A model generated the notes under the pieces. That model ran no database searches and was not told where the DNA came from. It worked only from the letters and a program-made list of their open reading frames with translations. From NCBI GenBank assembly GCA_002354735.1, contig DEMD01000016.1:98974-162973 (forward strand): DNA of 64,000 nucleotides, in the 5' to 3' direction. A program made the position numbers and the translations under genes. The DNA comes from Gammaproteobacteria bacterium UBA2679 (lineage in GTDB: Bacteria > Pseudomonadota > Gammaproteobacteria > Pseudomonadales > Oleiphilaceae). Positions 1 through 9,000 of the stretch are shown here, piece by piece (the first letter of the stretch is position 1; every line of letters begins with the position of its first letter).

Positions 1-491
1 GCGATGACCATAACCGGGATATGATCGGCCATACCAACCGCAGTGATGACCGAATCGAGTGAGAAAACGATATCCAGAATTGCGATCTGCACCAGTGTTG
101 ACACGAAGTTCTTGCCTGCCTGGACCTTCACATCTTCTGTATCGTCAGGCTCCTCCAGGCTGTTGTGTATTTCATGGGTACTCTTGGCTACAAGGAAAAG
201 CCCGCCCAGAAGCAGTATGAGGTCGCGCCCTGATATTTCCTCGCCCAGCACAGTGAACAGCGGATCAGTAAGCCCCATGACCCAGGCCAGTGATAGCAGC
301 AGCGCAATCCGCGTGATCATCGCCAGGGCGAGACCAAACGTTCGCGCTCTCTGGCGTTGTTCTTCAGGTAGGCGGCTTACCAGAATGGTGATGAAGATGA
401 TGTTGTCGATACCGAGCACGATCTCGAGTGCTGTCAGCGTCGCCAGCGCAATCCATGCCTGTGGGTCAGAAATCCAGCTTAACCATTCCAT
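1..491 (-). CDS. TerC family integral membrane protein (C-terminal part outside the window)
   Basis: This is the N-terminal 163 codons of a TerC-type membrane protein; the rest lies upstream of position 1. The protein starts MEWLSWISDPQAW and reads through ALEIVLGIDNIIF in the first membrane segment. A second acidic membrane motif, AILDIVFSLDSVITAVGM, comes after a charged loop. These paired Asp-containing helices are the hallmark of the TerC family, whose members are linked to metal-ion handling (tellurite resistance, manganese export coupled to secretion). The substrate cannot be told from sequence. It is the only frame in this stretch with family similarity; the long forward frame here is its antisense shadow. 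Confidence 0.85.
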   Translation of the reverse strand, partial: MEWLSWISDPQAWIALATLTALEIVLGIDNIIFITILVSRLPEEQRQRARTFGLALAMITRIALLLSLAWVMGLTDPLFTVLGEEISGRDLILLLGGLFLVAKSTHEIHNSLEEPDDTEDVKVQAGKNFVSTLVQIAILDIVFSLDSVITAVGMADHIPVMVI

Positions 492-557
492 GTTATGTTC
501 TCTAAGGGTGTCAGAATTGAGTCGTTCAAAAGTGAAAGCGATCAGTTGGCCGGGCGG

Positions 558-1202
558 TCACTGACCGACTTCCGACCTGTTAATTGTGGCGGCTTCCGAC
601 CGCGCTGCCGTGAGCCATTCCTGCATCGCTGGATGAGCCAGTGCGACAGCCATGTAGTCACGCGATCGAGATGAAATGTCGACGGCATAGGTGGCAAATC
701 GAAAGACCACCGGAGCAAACATACAGTCGGCAATCGAGAATTCGCCGAATAACCATGGCCCGCCGTGGCGTCGCAGCATCTGAGACCACAGCGAATCGAT
801 ACGCTGGATATCGTTGATCAGCGCACTGCTGGACGGTACCTGGCGCCCGGTGGCGCGACAGTTCATCGGCATGGCCTCCCTGAGGGCGGCAAAGCCTGAA
901 TGCATTTCTGCACTGCAGGCACGTGCCTCTGCACGCTTCGTCAGGTCTGTTGGCCACCCCTTTCCGGTCAGATACTGCTCCGAGACATATTCGCAGATGG
1001 CCAGCGAGTCCCAGATCGTGAGCCCATTGTCCAAAAGCACAGGGACCTTGCCTGCACCCGTGTACTGGCGTATTTCGTCGGCCGTCGTGTCCGTTGCCAG
1101 CGGGATCATCACTTCTGCGAAATCGATGTCGTGAGCGCGCAGCAGAAGCCAGGGTCTCAGCGACCAGGAGGAGTAGTTTTTATTCCCGATAACGAGTTCC
1201 AT
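558..1202 (-). CDS. Glutathione S-transferase family protein
   Basis: This 214-residue cytosolic protein has the two-domain GST fold. The N-terminal thioredoxin-like domain begins MELVIGNKNYSSWSLRPW, with the Ser-Ser-Trp segment at the glutathione site. It continues to the conserved KVPVLLDNGLTIWDSLAICEY stretch, which holds the cis-Pro and the Asp-Ser that binds glutathione's gamma-glutamyl group. The C-terminal helical domain contains GGPWLFGEFSIADCMFAPV, the usual N-capping box. Length is typical. It probably conjugates or reduces electrophiles with glutathione; the substrate is unknown. It is transcribed alone, in the same direction as the TerC gene, 66 bases upstream of it. Confidence 0.88.
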   Translation of the reverse strand: MELVIGNKNYSSWSLRPWLLLRAHDIDFAEVMIPLATDTTADEIRQYTGAGKVPVLLDNGLTIWDSLAICEYVSEQYLTGKGWPTDLTKRAEARACSAEMHSGFAALREAMPMNCRATGRQVPSSSALINDIQRIDSLWSQMLRRHGGPWLFGEFSIADCMFAPVVFRFATYAVDISSRSRDYMAVALAHPAMQEWLTAARSEAATINRSEVGQ

Positions 1203-1262
1203 GACTCAGCATCCCTTGAAAATGTGGTGTTGAAAACGCAGGAAATATACCGTGTGGCTGCG

Positions 1263-2276
1263 TCAAGGAACAGCAGCAGGCGAGATCGGCACCTGACGCG
1301 TAGTGAGCAGGAGGCCGGCCAATATCAGAATGCCGCCCGTGATGTAGAACAGGCTCATGCGCTCGCCGAGGAAAAGGCCTGCCAGCACCGCAGTAAATAT
1401 CGGGCCGAGATACATGAACACTGCCGCACGCGAGGGTCCGATGCTGTGCACGCCGTTATTCCAAAACGCGTAGGCCAGCAGGCCCGGAAAGATGGCGACG
1501 TAGGCCAGTGGAGGAATCACGCTGGCATCGACTACGAAGCCACCTGAGATGAACAGCAGATCGACCAGGTAGAAAGGGGATATGACCAGCACGCCAAGGC
1601 CGACCTGTACTGTCAGGAAGGTCAGCGGTGCGAGCGGCACTGCGTGACGTCGCAACAGTACTGAAAACAGCCCCCAGCAGCTTACTGCTGCGACCATGAT
1701 CAGGTCTCCAGGATGAAAACTGAGCTCACTCAGCGTCGACCACTGTCCCCGGCTGATGACGACGAGTATACCCAGCAAGGCCAGCAGTATGCCGAGAGTT
1801 TGGGACAGTCTGAGTCGCTCTCCGAGAATCAGCCAGGCCAGAAAGGCCACCATGATCGGAATGGTCGAAGCCACGAGTGAGATGTTCAGCGCTGTCGTCG
1901 TCAGTGCGGAAAGGTACAGCAGCGTATTGAACGCGCCCACGCTCAGGGCAGACAGCAGTAGCAGTGGCCAAAAGTGTTCGGCGATGACCTGCCTTTGTCG
2001 CCATACGCCCGCCAGGCCGAATGGAAGCAGAATGCACAGGGCAATCGACCAGCGGTAGAACGACAGCGACAGCGGTGGAATCGTATCGACAACGCTGCGA
2101 CCTACGACGGCATTGCCGGCCCAGAACAGCGCAGTGAGTGTAAGCCCCAGATAGGCCAGCCAGGGCGTTGGCGTGGGTTTGTTCAAAATGATGGATCCAT
2201 CAATTGTCTGCTTCTCCTTTACGAACAGGGGTCCTATGATGGCGGCTTTCAATGAGCCTCCGAGATCAGCATACAT
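1263..2276 (-). CDS. EamA/DMT-family inner-membrane transporter
   Basis: This 337-residue protein has about ten hydrophobic segments in two repeated halves, as in drug/metabolite transporters. The first half starts at LGLTLTALFWAGNAVVGR and the second at DLIMVAAVSCWGLFSVLLRR. The end shows the family's PIFTAVLAGLFLGERMS stretch, and a matching LGERL is present in the first half (ILGERLRLSQTLG). Such proteins usually export amino acids or other small metabolites; no substrate can be assigned. The first 35 residues are unusually polar and lack a clear ribosome binding site, so the true start may lie further in. It is divergent from the GDPD gene at 2288, only 11 bases away, so the two promoters must overlap. 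Confidence 0.85.
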   Translation of the reverse strand: MYADLGGSLKAAIIGPLFVKEKQTIDGSIILNKPTPTPWLAYLGLTLTALFWAGNAVVGRSVVDTIPPLSLSFYRWSIALCILLPFGLAGVWRQRQVIAEHFWPLLLLSALSVGAFNTLLYLSALTTTALNISLVASTIPIMVAFLAWLILGERLRLSQTLGILLALLGILVVISRGQWSTLSELSFHPGDLIMVAAVSCWGLFSVLLRRHAVPLAPLTFLTVQVGLGVLVISPFYLVDLLFISGGFVVDASVIPPLAYVAIFPGLLAYAFWNNGVHSIGPSRAAVFMYLGPIFTAVLAGLFLGERMSLFYITGGILILAGLLLTTRQVPISPAAVP

Positions 2277-2287
2277 GAGAAATTGCC

Positions 2288-3127
2288 ATGACGGCCGCTA
2301 GAGCCTGGCGCCGGCGTATGATCGCCGCAGTGGTATTTGTCGCCTTCCTCGTCGCCGCCAAGTTGATGATCGACTGGCGCTATGGCGTCGCAGTCACACA
2401 GGCAACGACTTTATTCGATGGTTGCCACAAAGCCTGGGCGCATCGCGGCTTCGTCAATGAGCATGAGGAGAATACACTTGGTAGTGTCGAGGCCGCAGCG
2501 TCGATGGGGGCGTCGGGAGTCGAGGTCGATATCCTGTACGACCTGCCCACTCAGCAGTTCATCGTTTCTCATGATGAGCCATATCAGCGAACGAATGGCG
2601 AGTTTCTGACGCTGGACAAGCTTCTTGCAGCTTTCCCGGCAGATACTTTTCTCTGGCTGGACGCCAAGAATCTGAGCAGTCTCTGGCCTCATGACGCGCT
2701 CAACGCTGTAGCGAAGTTGACTGCTGCCATCAAGGCAAGCGGGCTGCAGGATCGAGTCCTGGTGGAGTCACGCAATCCACTGTATCTGGGATGGCTGGCT
2801 GATGAAGCGATTCATACCAGCTATATGATCAGTCCGAATGCCAAGTATGCAGCGCCGTTATTCTGGCTGAACGTGTATTTCATGAAACTGAGTTATACCT
2901 GGGGGCCTTTCAGTGCCCTGTCCATGAACGACTATCGATACGGAGAAAAGGTGGCCGATGCCTTCGGTGACGACATTGCCATTCTCGTCAGTACGGTGAA
3001 CGAGCAGGCAGATTTTGAACGCTATGCCCGGCACCCGAACATTCGCGTGGTATTAACGGATAAGGACTTCTTCGCCTTCGACAGCTGCGCGGTCGCGGTC
3101 GACGATCCGGTACTGCCCCCAGGGTAG
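2288..3127 (+). CDS. Glycerophosphodiester phosphodiesterase family protein
   Basis: This 279-residue protein has an N-terminal membrane anchor (about residues 10-27) and a GDPD TIM-barrel domain. The signature AHRGFVNEHEENTLGSVEAA gives the catalytic His-Arg and the Glu-Asn-Thr. It is followed by GASGVEVDILY (metal-binding Glu and Asp) and VSHDEPYQRT (second catalytic His). These enzymes hydrolyse glycerophosphodiesters to glycerol-3-phosphate and an alcohol. The anchor suggests action on the periplasmic side of the inner membrane. The last 75 bases overlap the 3' end of the convergent sulfatase-like gene. Confidence 0.85.
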   Translation: MTAARAWRRRMIAAVVFVAFLVAAKLMIDWRYGVAVTQATTLFDGCHKAWAHRGFVNEHEENTLGSVEAAASMGASGVEVDILYDLPTQQFIVSHDEPYQRTNGEFLTLDKLLAAFPADTFLWLDAKNLSSLWPHDALNAVAKLTAAIKASGLQDRVLVESRNPLYLGWLADEAIHTSYMISPNAKYAAPLFWLNVYFMKLSYTWGPFSALSMNDYRYGEKVADAFGDDIAILVSTVNEQADFERYARHPNIRVVLTDKDFFAFDSCAVAVDDPVLPPG

Positions 3128-4879
3128 GGCCTGCATGGTGAAGTCTGGTCGGCAGGCCTCCTCGCGGGCACGCCGGCTCACCAGCGTAGGTCGACAGAAG
3201 ATGAGCGTGTCGTCATTTTCCACAACCTGCATGTACAGGTTGTCTTCGTGCAGCTTCTCGCCCTGGAAGTAATGTACGTTTTGCTGCTCATTCGGGTTGT
3301 CCAGTTGGTAACCCATCGTCCCGAGCAACCACCGGCCTATCTCGTAATGACTGATAAACCGTGAATCCGGCAGTCGATAAGGGGTATCACTGTCGTCATC
3401 ATGTTTCTGGTGCAACACAATTGGAACGCCAGCGACATTGGCTGTGAGGCGGTTGTGTCCCCACAGCGTGTCTTCCCCGAGCTCCTGACCATGATCTGAG
3501 GTGAAAAGCCATAAATGATCACCATCGAAATTATCGCTCAGGTATTGAATCGTCGAAGCGAGAATCTGGTCGAGGTATACGACAGCATTGTCATACGCGT
3601 TCGACATGCGGGTGTCGTAAGGCACTTCATCACCGTCTGGCCAGCGGGCAAACCCTTCGTCTTCCGTGGCGTAGGCCTCCTCGTAAGGTGAATGAGTGCT
3701 GCGCAGGTTGATAACCACGAAGTTGCGTTCGCCCCAAGCCTGGTTTTTCAGCCAATCAAGCACGGCCTTGTCGCCGTTCATGCTCAGGTCTATGGGGTTG
3801 TCTTCTTTCGTGATATGCACGTCGATGAAGCGGCTGCCAATGCCGTTCATCATCTTCGACTCCTGTGTGGATATCCAGAAGGTCTTGTAACCGGCAGCCT
3901 TGGCGAGGCGGAACATGTTCGCGGTGCCGTCCTCGAGCGCCTTGAAGTTGCCAGGCTCCGCGGTAACGTTCATGAACAGGGGTAGCGTCGAGCCGGTAGC
4001 TACCGATGCAGCAATGCCTTGTGCGGCCTGCAGTTCACCCTGCGCCCACAGCGCTGAGAGATTCGGAGTGGTCTCGCGGTAATAACCGCCCACGCCGAGA
4101 CGGTCGGACCGGACGGAGTCGGGCATCAGGACCCATATATTTTCAGGCGGATCGGCGGGCGCGGTGTAGCTGACTGAGTAGGGTGCGTAGTCTGGTCCCT
4201 TGATCGTTTTCTCGCGGCCCATCATGCGAACAGCGTAATAACTGAACACGTTGATGGAGTTATGCAGTGAACTGCGTGTTGACCCTGGCATGAAGGCGAG
4301 CATGTCGCGAGTGATGGCGCGGTTCGGCTTGCTACCGAGCACCAGCAGCACGATGATCAGAGGTATCCACGAACGGCCGATACGGAAGTGCCTGATGCCC
4401 CAGTTGAATGCTGCGAAAAGGAGGCCGTAGGGAATGCCCCAGGCCAGAAGTGCTGGCCAATGGTCTTTGAAGGTACTTTCGACGGCGCCGCCAATTTCGT
4501 GGCGCTCGGTGAATATTTTACTGATATCGATGGCCGTAAGCGGATCGCCCACATAAGAGATGTGAGAGATCTGCAGGAGCTGCATGAAGGCAAACAGCAT
4601 CAATACGAGATTGACGAACCATGGGCGGCCACTGAGCCAGAGGCAGAGGTTTATGATCCAGAGCACGATGACGTAGGAGAGTTCGAGCTCCGCCTGATTG
4701 TTCGGCGTGTAGAGCTGCTGAAGAAAATCATCTGCCAATAGCAAAATGGTCGTCAGTGTGGCCAGACCTGCCATCAGCGCCGACCGGCGCAGGGAGGGGC
4801 CTCTCACGCCAAAGTTGGCTGTAAATGCTGGAAACATAACTGAATCGTCTTTCTGGAGCCCGCCAGACTGTTGTGACAT
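3053..4879 (-). CDS. Membrane-anchored sulfatase / alkaline-phosphatase superfamily protein
   Basis: The protein has about five membrane helices in the first 190 residues, then a long periplasmic domain of the sulfatase / phosphoethanolamine-transferase type. VLMPDSVRSDRL carries the first metal-binding Asp. SVATGSTLPLFM contains the likely Thr/Ser nucleophile, and LFTSDHGQELGE and LWGHN carry the Asp-His and His metal ligands. Such enzymes modify or cleave phosphate or sulfate esters on envelope glycolipids; the substrate is not known. The frame is open from 4939 with a TTG. I prefer ATG at 4879 (608 residues), and ATG at 4837 is also possible. It overlaps the 3' end of the GDPD gene by 75 bases. 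Confidence 0.78.
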   Translation of the reverse strand: MSQQSGGLQKDDSVMFPAFTANFGVRGPSLRRSALMAGLATLTTILLLADDFLQQLYTPNNQAELELSYVIVLWIINLCLWLSGRPWFVNLVLMLFAFMQLLQISHISYVGDPLTAIDISKIFTERHEIGGAVESTFKDHWPALLAWGIPYGLLFAAFNWGIRHFRIGRSWIPLIIVLLVLGSKPNRAITRDMLAFMPGSTRSSLHNSINVFSYYAVRMMGREKTIKGPDYAPYSVSYTAPADPPENIWVLMPDSVRSDRLGVGGYYRETTPNLSALWAQGELQAAQGIAASVATGSTLPLFMNVTAEPGNFKALEDGTANMFRLAKAAGYKTFWISTQESKMMNGIGSRFIDVHITKEDNPIDLSMNGDKAVLDWLKNQAWGERNFVVINLRSTHSPYEEAYATEDEGFARWPDGDEVPYDTRMSNAYDNAVVYLDQILASTIQYLSDNFDGDHLWLFTSDHGQELGEDTLWGHNRLTANVAGVPIVLHQKHDDDSDTPYRLPDSRFISHYEIGRWLLGTMGYQLDNPNEQQNVHYFQGEKLHEDNLYMQVVENDDTLIFCRPTLVSRRAREEACRPDFTMQALPWGQYRIVDRDRAAVEGEEVLIR

Positions 4880-5059
4880 CGTCAAGCCGGATTGGCCTGC
4901 GGGGCGGATTGATTTGCCTGACTTTTGGGGGGCAAACAAGCGCGCGCATTTAACCTCACGCGATGTGCAGAGTCAACGAGACCCGTCTGATTCTGTGGGC
5001 TGCTGAACAAATCCATGGTCGTGGCCGTAAAGTCTTGAGTCACATCAGGAGTAAATGAC

Positions 5060-5878
5060 ATGAAGCCAGACAATAAGGATAAGAACGACTGGATCGAATA
5101 TGCCGCCAGAGCCGGATACAGTGCCAAGATGGTGGTCTACACACTGCTCGGCGTACTTGCCATTCTCACGGCCTTCGGCTCGCAAAGCAGCGAGCAGCTT
5201 TCGCAGAAAGGCGTTTTCCAGGAAATTCTCCAGCAGCCTTTTGGCCGCGTTTTACTTGGTCTCGTTGCCGCTGGCCTCATCTGCTACGCGTTCTGGCGCA
5301 TCGTGCAGGCGGTGAAGGACACCGAAAACACGGGTGACGATGCCAAAGGCTACATCAAGCGCATTTTCTTCGTCATCACGGGTCTGATCTATGGCGCAGG
5401 CGGCGTAGTGGCAGCCAGGATGGTCACAGGAACCAGTTCCGGGGGCTCAGGCGGTGACAACACCGAAAGCATGACGGCCCGGCTCATGGGCATGGAATGG
5501 GGGTTATGGCTGGTCGGGCTACTCGGTGCGCTGGTTCTCGCTTTTGCTTTTGTACAGTTCAAGCACGCCTGGAAGGCTGATTTTATCAGCAAGTTCCGTC
5601 GGGGTGAGATGAGTCAGAACGAAATTGATGCGAGCTGTCACGCCGGGCAAAGTGGGTATGCCGCGAGGGGTATCGTCTATCTCCTTATTGGTATCTTCTT
5701 CATACAGGCTGCCTGGACAACCGACCCCCAGGAGGCTGGCGGCATGAAGGAGGTGCTACAGACCCTGCTGCAGCAGCCTTACGGGCCCTGGTTGTTGGCG
5801 CTGGTAGGCGCGGGCCTGTTGGCCTACGGTGTCTTCTGTGGCTTTGAGGCGAAATACCGCCGAACCAGGCTGGAGTGA
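5060..5878 (+). CDS. DUF1206 family membrane protein
   Basis: This 272-residue protein has six or more predicted membrane helices arranged as internal repeats. The repeat motif (Gly-Tyr-x-Ala-x-x-x-Val-Tyr-x-Leu-Leu-Gly) is seen at YAARAGYSAKMVVYTLLG and again at GYAARGIVYLLIGIF. Each copy is followed by a QQPFGRVLLGLVAAGL or QQPYGPWLLALVGAGL helix. This is the DUF1206 pattern. The family has no established function. The gene stands alone after a short leader with the ribosome site AGGAG just before ATG. Confidence 0.85.
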   Translation: MKPDNKDKNDWIEYAARAGYSAKMVVYTLLGVLAILTAFGSQSSEQLSQKGVFQEILQQPFGRVLLGLVAAGLICYAFWRIVQAVKDTENTGDDAKGYIKRIFFVITGLIYGAGGVVAARMVTGTSSGGSGGDNTESMTARLMGMEWGLWLVGLLGALVLAFAFVQFKHAWKADFISKFRRGEMSQNEIDASCHAGQSGYAARGIVYLLIGIFFIQAAWTTDPQEAGGMKEVLQTLLQQPYGPWLLALVGAGLLAYGVFCGFEAKYRRTRLE

Positions 5879-5887
5879 AACGGGACG

Positions 5888-6469
5888 CTAGCTGCCCAGG
5901 CCCAATGTAGCCCCTATACCCGCGAGAATCGCGATGCCCATGACGGCAAATATCATGGCTGCGATACTATGGACCAGCTTCACTGGCATTCGGTGGGCCA
6001 GTTTCTCGCCAACATAGACTGCCGGCACGTTCGCGATCATCATGCCAAGCGTGGTGCCGGCTACCACCGCGAGCAATGCTGTGTACTGAGCGGCTAGCGC
6101 CACCGTCGCGATCTGCGTCTTGTCGCCCATCTCGGCCAGGAAGAAAGCAATGAGTGTCGCGACGAAGGCACCATAGCGGGTACGCGCCAGGTCTCCCTCC
6201 TCCACCTTATCGGGAACCAGAATCCACGCCGCCATCGCGAGAAAGGACACACCGAGTATCCACCGCAGGTGTTCGGGTGATGCAAGCGACGTAATCCAGG
6301 CGCCAAGCGCTCCAGCGAGGCCATGGTTGAGTAAGGTGGCTAGCAGAATGCCGAGCACGATAGGCAATGGCTTCCGATAGCGGGCAGCAAGGATAAATGC
6401 CAGCAGCTGAGTCTTATCGCCTATTTCGGCGAGCGCCACTATGCCTGTAGACACGAAAAAGGCTTCCAT
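5888..6469 (-). CDS. GDT1/TMEM165 (UPF0016) family cation exporter
   Basis: The two halves of this membrane protein each carry the family signature Glu-x-Gly-Asp-Lys-Thr: ALAEIGDKTQLLAF near the start and FLAEMGDKTQIATVAL in the middle. Members export manganese or calcium in exchange for protons, and bacterial ones (MneA-type) protect against manganese excess. With the ATG at 6469 the protein is 193 residues, the usual size. ATG at 6478 is nearly as good. The frame stays open to 6616, but that extension is polar and unlike the family. It ends 9 bases from the convergent DUF1206 gene. Confidence 0.85.
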   Translation of the reverse strand: MEAFFVSTGIVALAEIGDKTQLLAFILAARYRKPLPIVLGILLATLLNHGLAGALGAWITSLASPEHLRWILGVSFLAMAAWILVPDKVEEGDLARTRYGAFVATLIAFFLAEMGDKTQIATVALAAQYTALLAVVAGTTLGMMIANVPAVYVGEKLAHRMPVKLVHSIAAMIFAVMGIAILAGIGATLGLGS

Positions 6470-6673
6470 GAGCCGCATACTCCGTACAGATAGCCAAGCG
6501 TGTAGAAGGACCGTTGTCGACGGCCCGGCATGATAGGCGCGCGGTGGTAATCTGTCGAGCCGAAAAAGCCCCTGCTTACAGGACGATACAAGTATCGCGA
6601 CATATCGCCTACTCAATCCGGCATTTCTAGCCTATCTTTTCATCAGAAAAGCGCCACTGCTCAACCTGAGGTT

Positions 6674-8320
6674 ATGGTTTTTATGCCTGCACAGCTCTCT
6701 ATCGCCCAGCGTCTGGGTTTCGGATTTGGCCTGGTTTTCCTGTTTATGGTGGCCATCAGCCTGATTGGTATCAATCGCGTGGGCTTCATCGATGATGTCC
6801 TCACGGAGGTCAGCGAAGGTGCCTCGGCCAAACAGCGGCAGGCTATAAATTTCAGGGGAAGCGTGCACGACAGGGCTATCGCCATTCGCGATGCGGTTCT
6901 GGTGACTACTGATCAGGCGTTAAACCGACATCTCTCGGAAGTGGAGCGGCTCAACGATTTTTATCAGGATTCAGCCAGAACCATGACAAACCTGTTCGCT
7001 GAAAAGGGCAAGACCGCTGAGGAAGCAAATCTGCTCAGCAGGATTCAGGATATCGAGCGCACCACACTGGCACTCACCGATCGTCTCATCACACTGCGAA
7101 AGGATGATGATATCGATGCGGCCAGAACCTTGTTACTTGCCGAAGTATCGGCAGCCTATTCAGAATGGCTGAAGCGTATCAACGCTTTCATAGACTACGA
7201 AGAATCGCTTATCAGAAGTGAAATCGCGCTGGTACGCGATGTCGCCGGACAGTTTGCGAAGACGATACTGGGGCTTACTACCGTTGTCTTGCTGGTCAGT
7301 ATCGTCGTCTCGATCCTTATTATCAGAAACCTCAAGCGTACGCTCGGCGCAGAGCCCTATGAAGTGGCCGAGGCCATTCAACGACTCGCAGACGGCCAGC
7401 TGAAGCAGGATATCCAGACGCAGTACGACCAAAGCGTCATGGGGGCCTTACGCACAACGCTGGCACGGTTGATGGACACCATGCGCGAGGCGCGCTCCAG
7501 TGCAGACGCACTGACGAGTTCATCCGCTGAACTGCTGCGCACCTCCGACCAGAACAGTTCACAGATTCAGGTTCAGTCGCGCGAGACAGAGCAGATGGCA
7601 GCGGCCATCAACGAAATGGCCTCATCGGTTTCTGAAGTGGCACGCTATGCTGCGCAGGCTGCTGAAGCAACGCAGACGGCCGATCAGGAAGTGAAGACCG
7701 GCAACCGTGTGGTTCAGGAGTCCGCAAGTGCCATCAACAAGCTGGCGCAGACACTGGAGCAGGCCGCCGAAACCGTCCACGGCGTATCGAAAGACAGTGG
7801 CAATATCGAAACCATTGTCGAAGTCATCAATGCCATTGCAGAGCAGACCAACCTGCTGGCGCTCAATGCGGCCATCGAGGCTGCCAGAGCGGGTGCACAT
7901 GGCAGGGGCTTCGCTGTGGTCGCTGACGAGGTTCGGTCACTGGCGACCCGAACGCAGAATTCGACCCGTGAGATTCAGGACATGATCGGGAAGCTGCAGC
8001 AAGGTGCGGGCAAGGCAGCGGCGGTGATGGAAACCAGTCGGGATCTTGCGCGCAAGACCGTTGAGCAAACGCGCGAAGCCGAACAGGCACTTGCCAGCAT
8101 CGGCCGTGAAGTCGGTTCGATCAAGGATATGAACGTGCAGATCGCCAGCGCCGCTGACCAGCAGAGCGATGTGGCTGAAGAAGTGAACAAGAATATCACC
8201 CGCATCCATGACGCTACCATTGCCACATCGGCAGGTTCTGATCAGGTAGCGTCTTCGAGTCGGAAGCTGTCCTCGCTGGCTGACCAGTTGACCAGCAAGG
8301 TGAGCTTTTTCAAAACCTGA
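6674..8320 (+). CDS. Methyl-accepting chemotaxis protein
   Basis: This 548-residue chemoreceptor has a first membrane helix at about residues 15-35, a helical periplasmic region of about 150 residues resembling the four-helix-bundle type, and a second helix at about 195-215. A HAMP-like stretch begins at [12 protein letters not shown]. The cytoplasmic signalling domain holds the highly conserved hairpin tip [20 protein letters not shown] followed by [15 protein letters not shown], which binds CheA and CheW. The ligand is unknown. ATG at 6683 is an alternative start; a GAGG lies upstream of both. No che genes are nearby, so it must work with a chemotaxis system encoded elsewhere. Confidence 0.93.
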   Translation: MVFMPAQLSIAQRLGFGFGLVFLFMVAISLIGINRVGFIDDVLTEVSEGASAKQRQAINFRGSVHDRAIAIRDAVLVTTDQALNRHLSEVERLNDFYQDSARTMTNLFAEKGKTAEEANLLSRIQDIERTTLALTDRLITLRKDDDIDAARTLLLAEVSAAYSEWLKRINAFIDYEESLIRSEIALVRDVAGQFAKTILGLTTVVLLVSIVVSILIIRNLKRTLGAEPYEVAEAIQRLADGQLKQDIQTQYDQSVMGALRTTLARLMDTMREARSSADALTSSSAELLRTSDQNSSQIQVQSRETEQMAAAINEMASSVSEVARYAAQAAEATQTADQEVKTGNRVVQESASAINKLAQTLEQAAETVHGVSKDSGNIETIVEVINAIAEQTNLLALNAAIEAARAGAHGRGFAVVADEVRSLATRTQNSTREIQDMIGKLQQGAGKAAAVMETSRDLARKTVEQTREAEQALASIGREVGSIKDMNVQIASAADQQSDVAEEVNKNITRIHDATIATSAGSDQVASSSRKLSSLADQLTSKVSFFKT

Positions 8321-8335
8321 GCAGTCTGAACCTGG

Positions 8336-8959
8336 TCAGTCCATTGTCGGCTTGTAAAGGCTGAGAATGGCTTCCAGGTTCTCAAAAGCACTGACGGCGG
8401 AAGCTGCAGCGGCGTCGATATCGATCTCGCCGCTCAGCTCGGCCTCCTCCAGAAACCTCAGAAAGTCCTTCCAGAAGAATCCCGTCCTTTTGCCAAATCC
8501 ATGGAAGAAAAATTGGTCGCGACCCGGCGTGAGACCGAGCTGCTGCTGGATGTGACGGCTGATACGCTGTCCCCCGAGCGTTGATCCCTGCCGGACGTAC
8601 AAATATCCGATTGCCTCACTGCCGCTCATGGCAGCATGGTCGTTTTCTGGCTGTGCAGCATAGGGTGAGTGCTGTAGACCCAGCACTGCAAAGTCCTTGG
8701 CAAGCCAGTCGAGAGGCGTGGCCTCGTGAGCGAATGCGAGGCCAGCGCGACTGAATCGCGGCTCCCAGATGCTGTAGAACGTATGGAAGGCTCCCAGCAC
8801 CGTTCCGTAGCCCTGCAGCGAAAGGCTTGTCTCATGAAGCTGAGTAAGCATCGGATGGTGATGCAGTCGAAGATGAACGGTCTCCGTGGCCTGCTTCAAT
8901 TCAGCGGCTAATCGGCTGGTAGAGGAGGGTTTGGCCAGCGCCTGGAGGTGGTCACGCAT
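8336..8959 (-). CDS. Biliverdin-producing haem oxygenase
   Basis: This 207-residue all-helical protein is of the HmuO/BphO type. Near the N-terminus TVHLRLHHHPM supplies the proximal haem-ligand His region. The distal helix is GYLYVRQGSTLGGQRISRHI, with the Gly-Ser-x-Leu-Gly-Gly glycines that line the haem pocket. Near the C-terminus FFHGFGKRTGFFWKDF matches the Gly-rich/Trp region of bacteriophytochrome-linked oxygenases. It opens haem to biliverdin, releasing iron and carbon monoxide. No phytochrome or haem-uptake gene is adjacent, so its job (chromophore supply or iron release) is not decided by context. It is convergent with the chemoreceptor gene, 15 bases apart. Confidence 0.85.
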   Translation of the reverse strand: MRDHLQALAKPSSTSRLAAELKQATETVHLRLHHHPMLTQLHETSLSLQGYGTVLGAFHTFYSIWEPRFSRAGLAFAHEATPLDWLAKDFAVLGLQHSPYAAQPENDHAAMSGSEAIGYLYVRQGSTLGGQRISRHIQQQLGLTPGRDQFFFHGFGKRTGFFWKDFLRFLEEAELSGEIDIDAAAASAVSAFENLEAILSLYKPTMD

Positions 8960-9000
8960 GGGCTGAGGTCTATTCTGCGGGTGTCACGGTCTATGTTAGC

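Noticed and set aside
900..1547. Forward 215-codon frame across the GST and EamA genes
   Set aside because: It is antisense to two well-supported genes and has no recognisable domain.
6470..6660. Possible yybP-ykoY manganese riboswitch upstream of the GDT1-type exporter
   Set aside because: The minus-strand leader has a GAGTAGGC-like string, but I could not find the rest of the conserved two-helix core, so there is not enough to call it.
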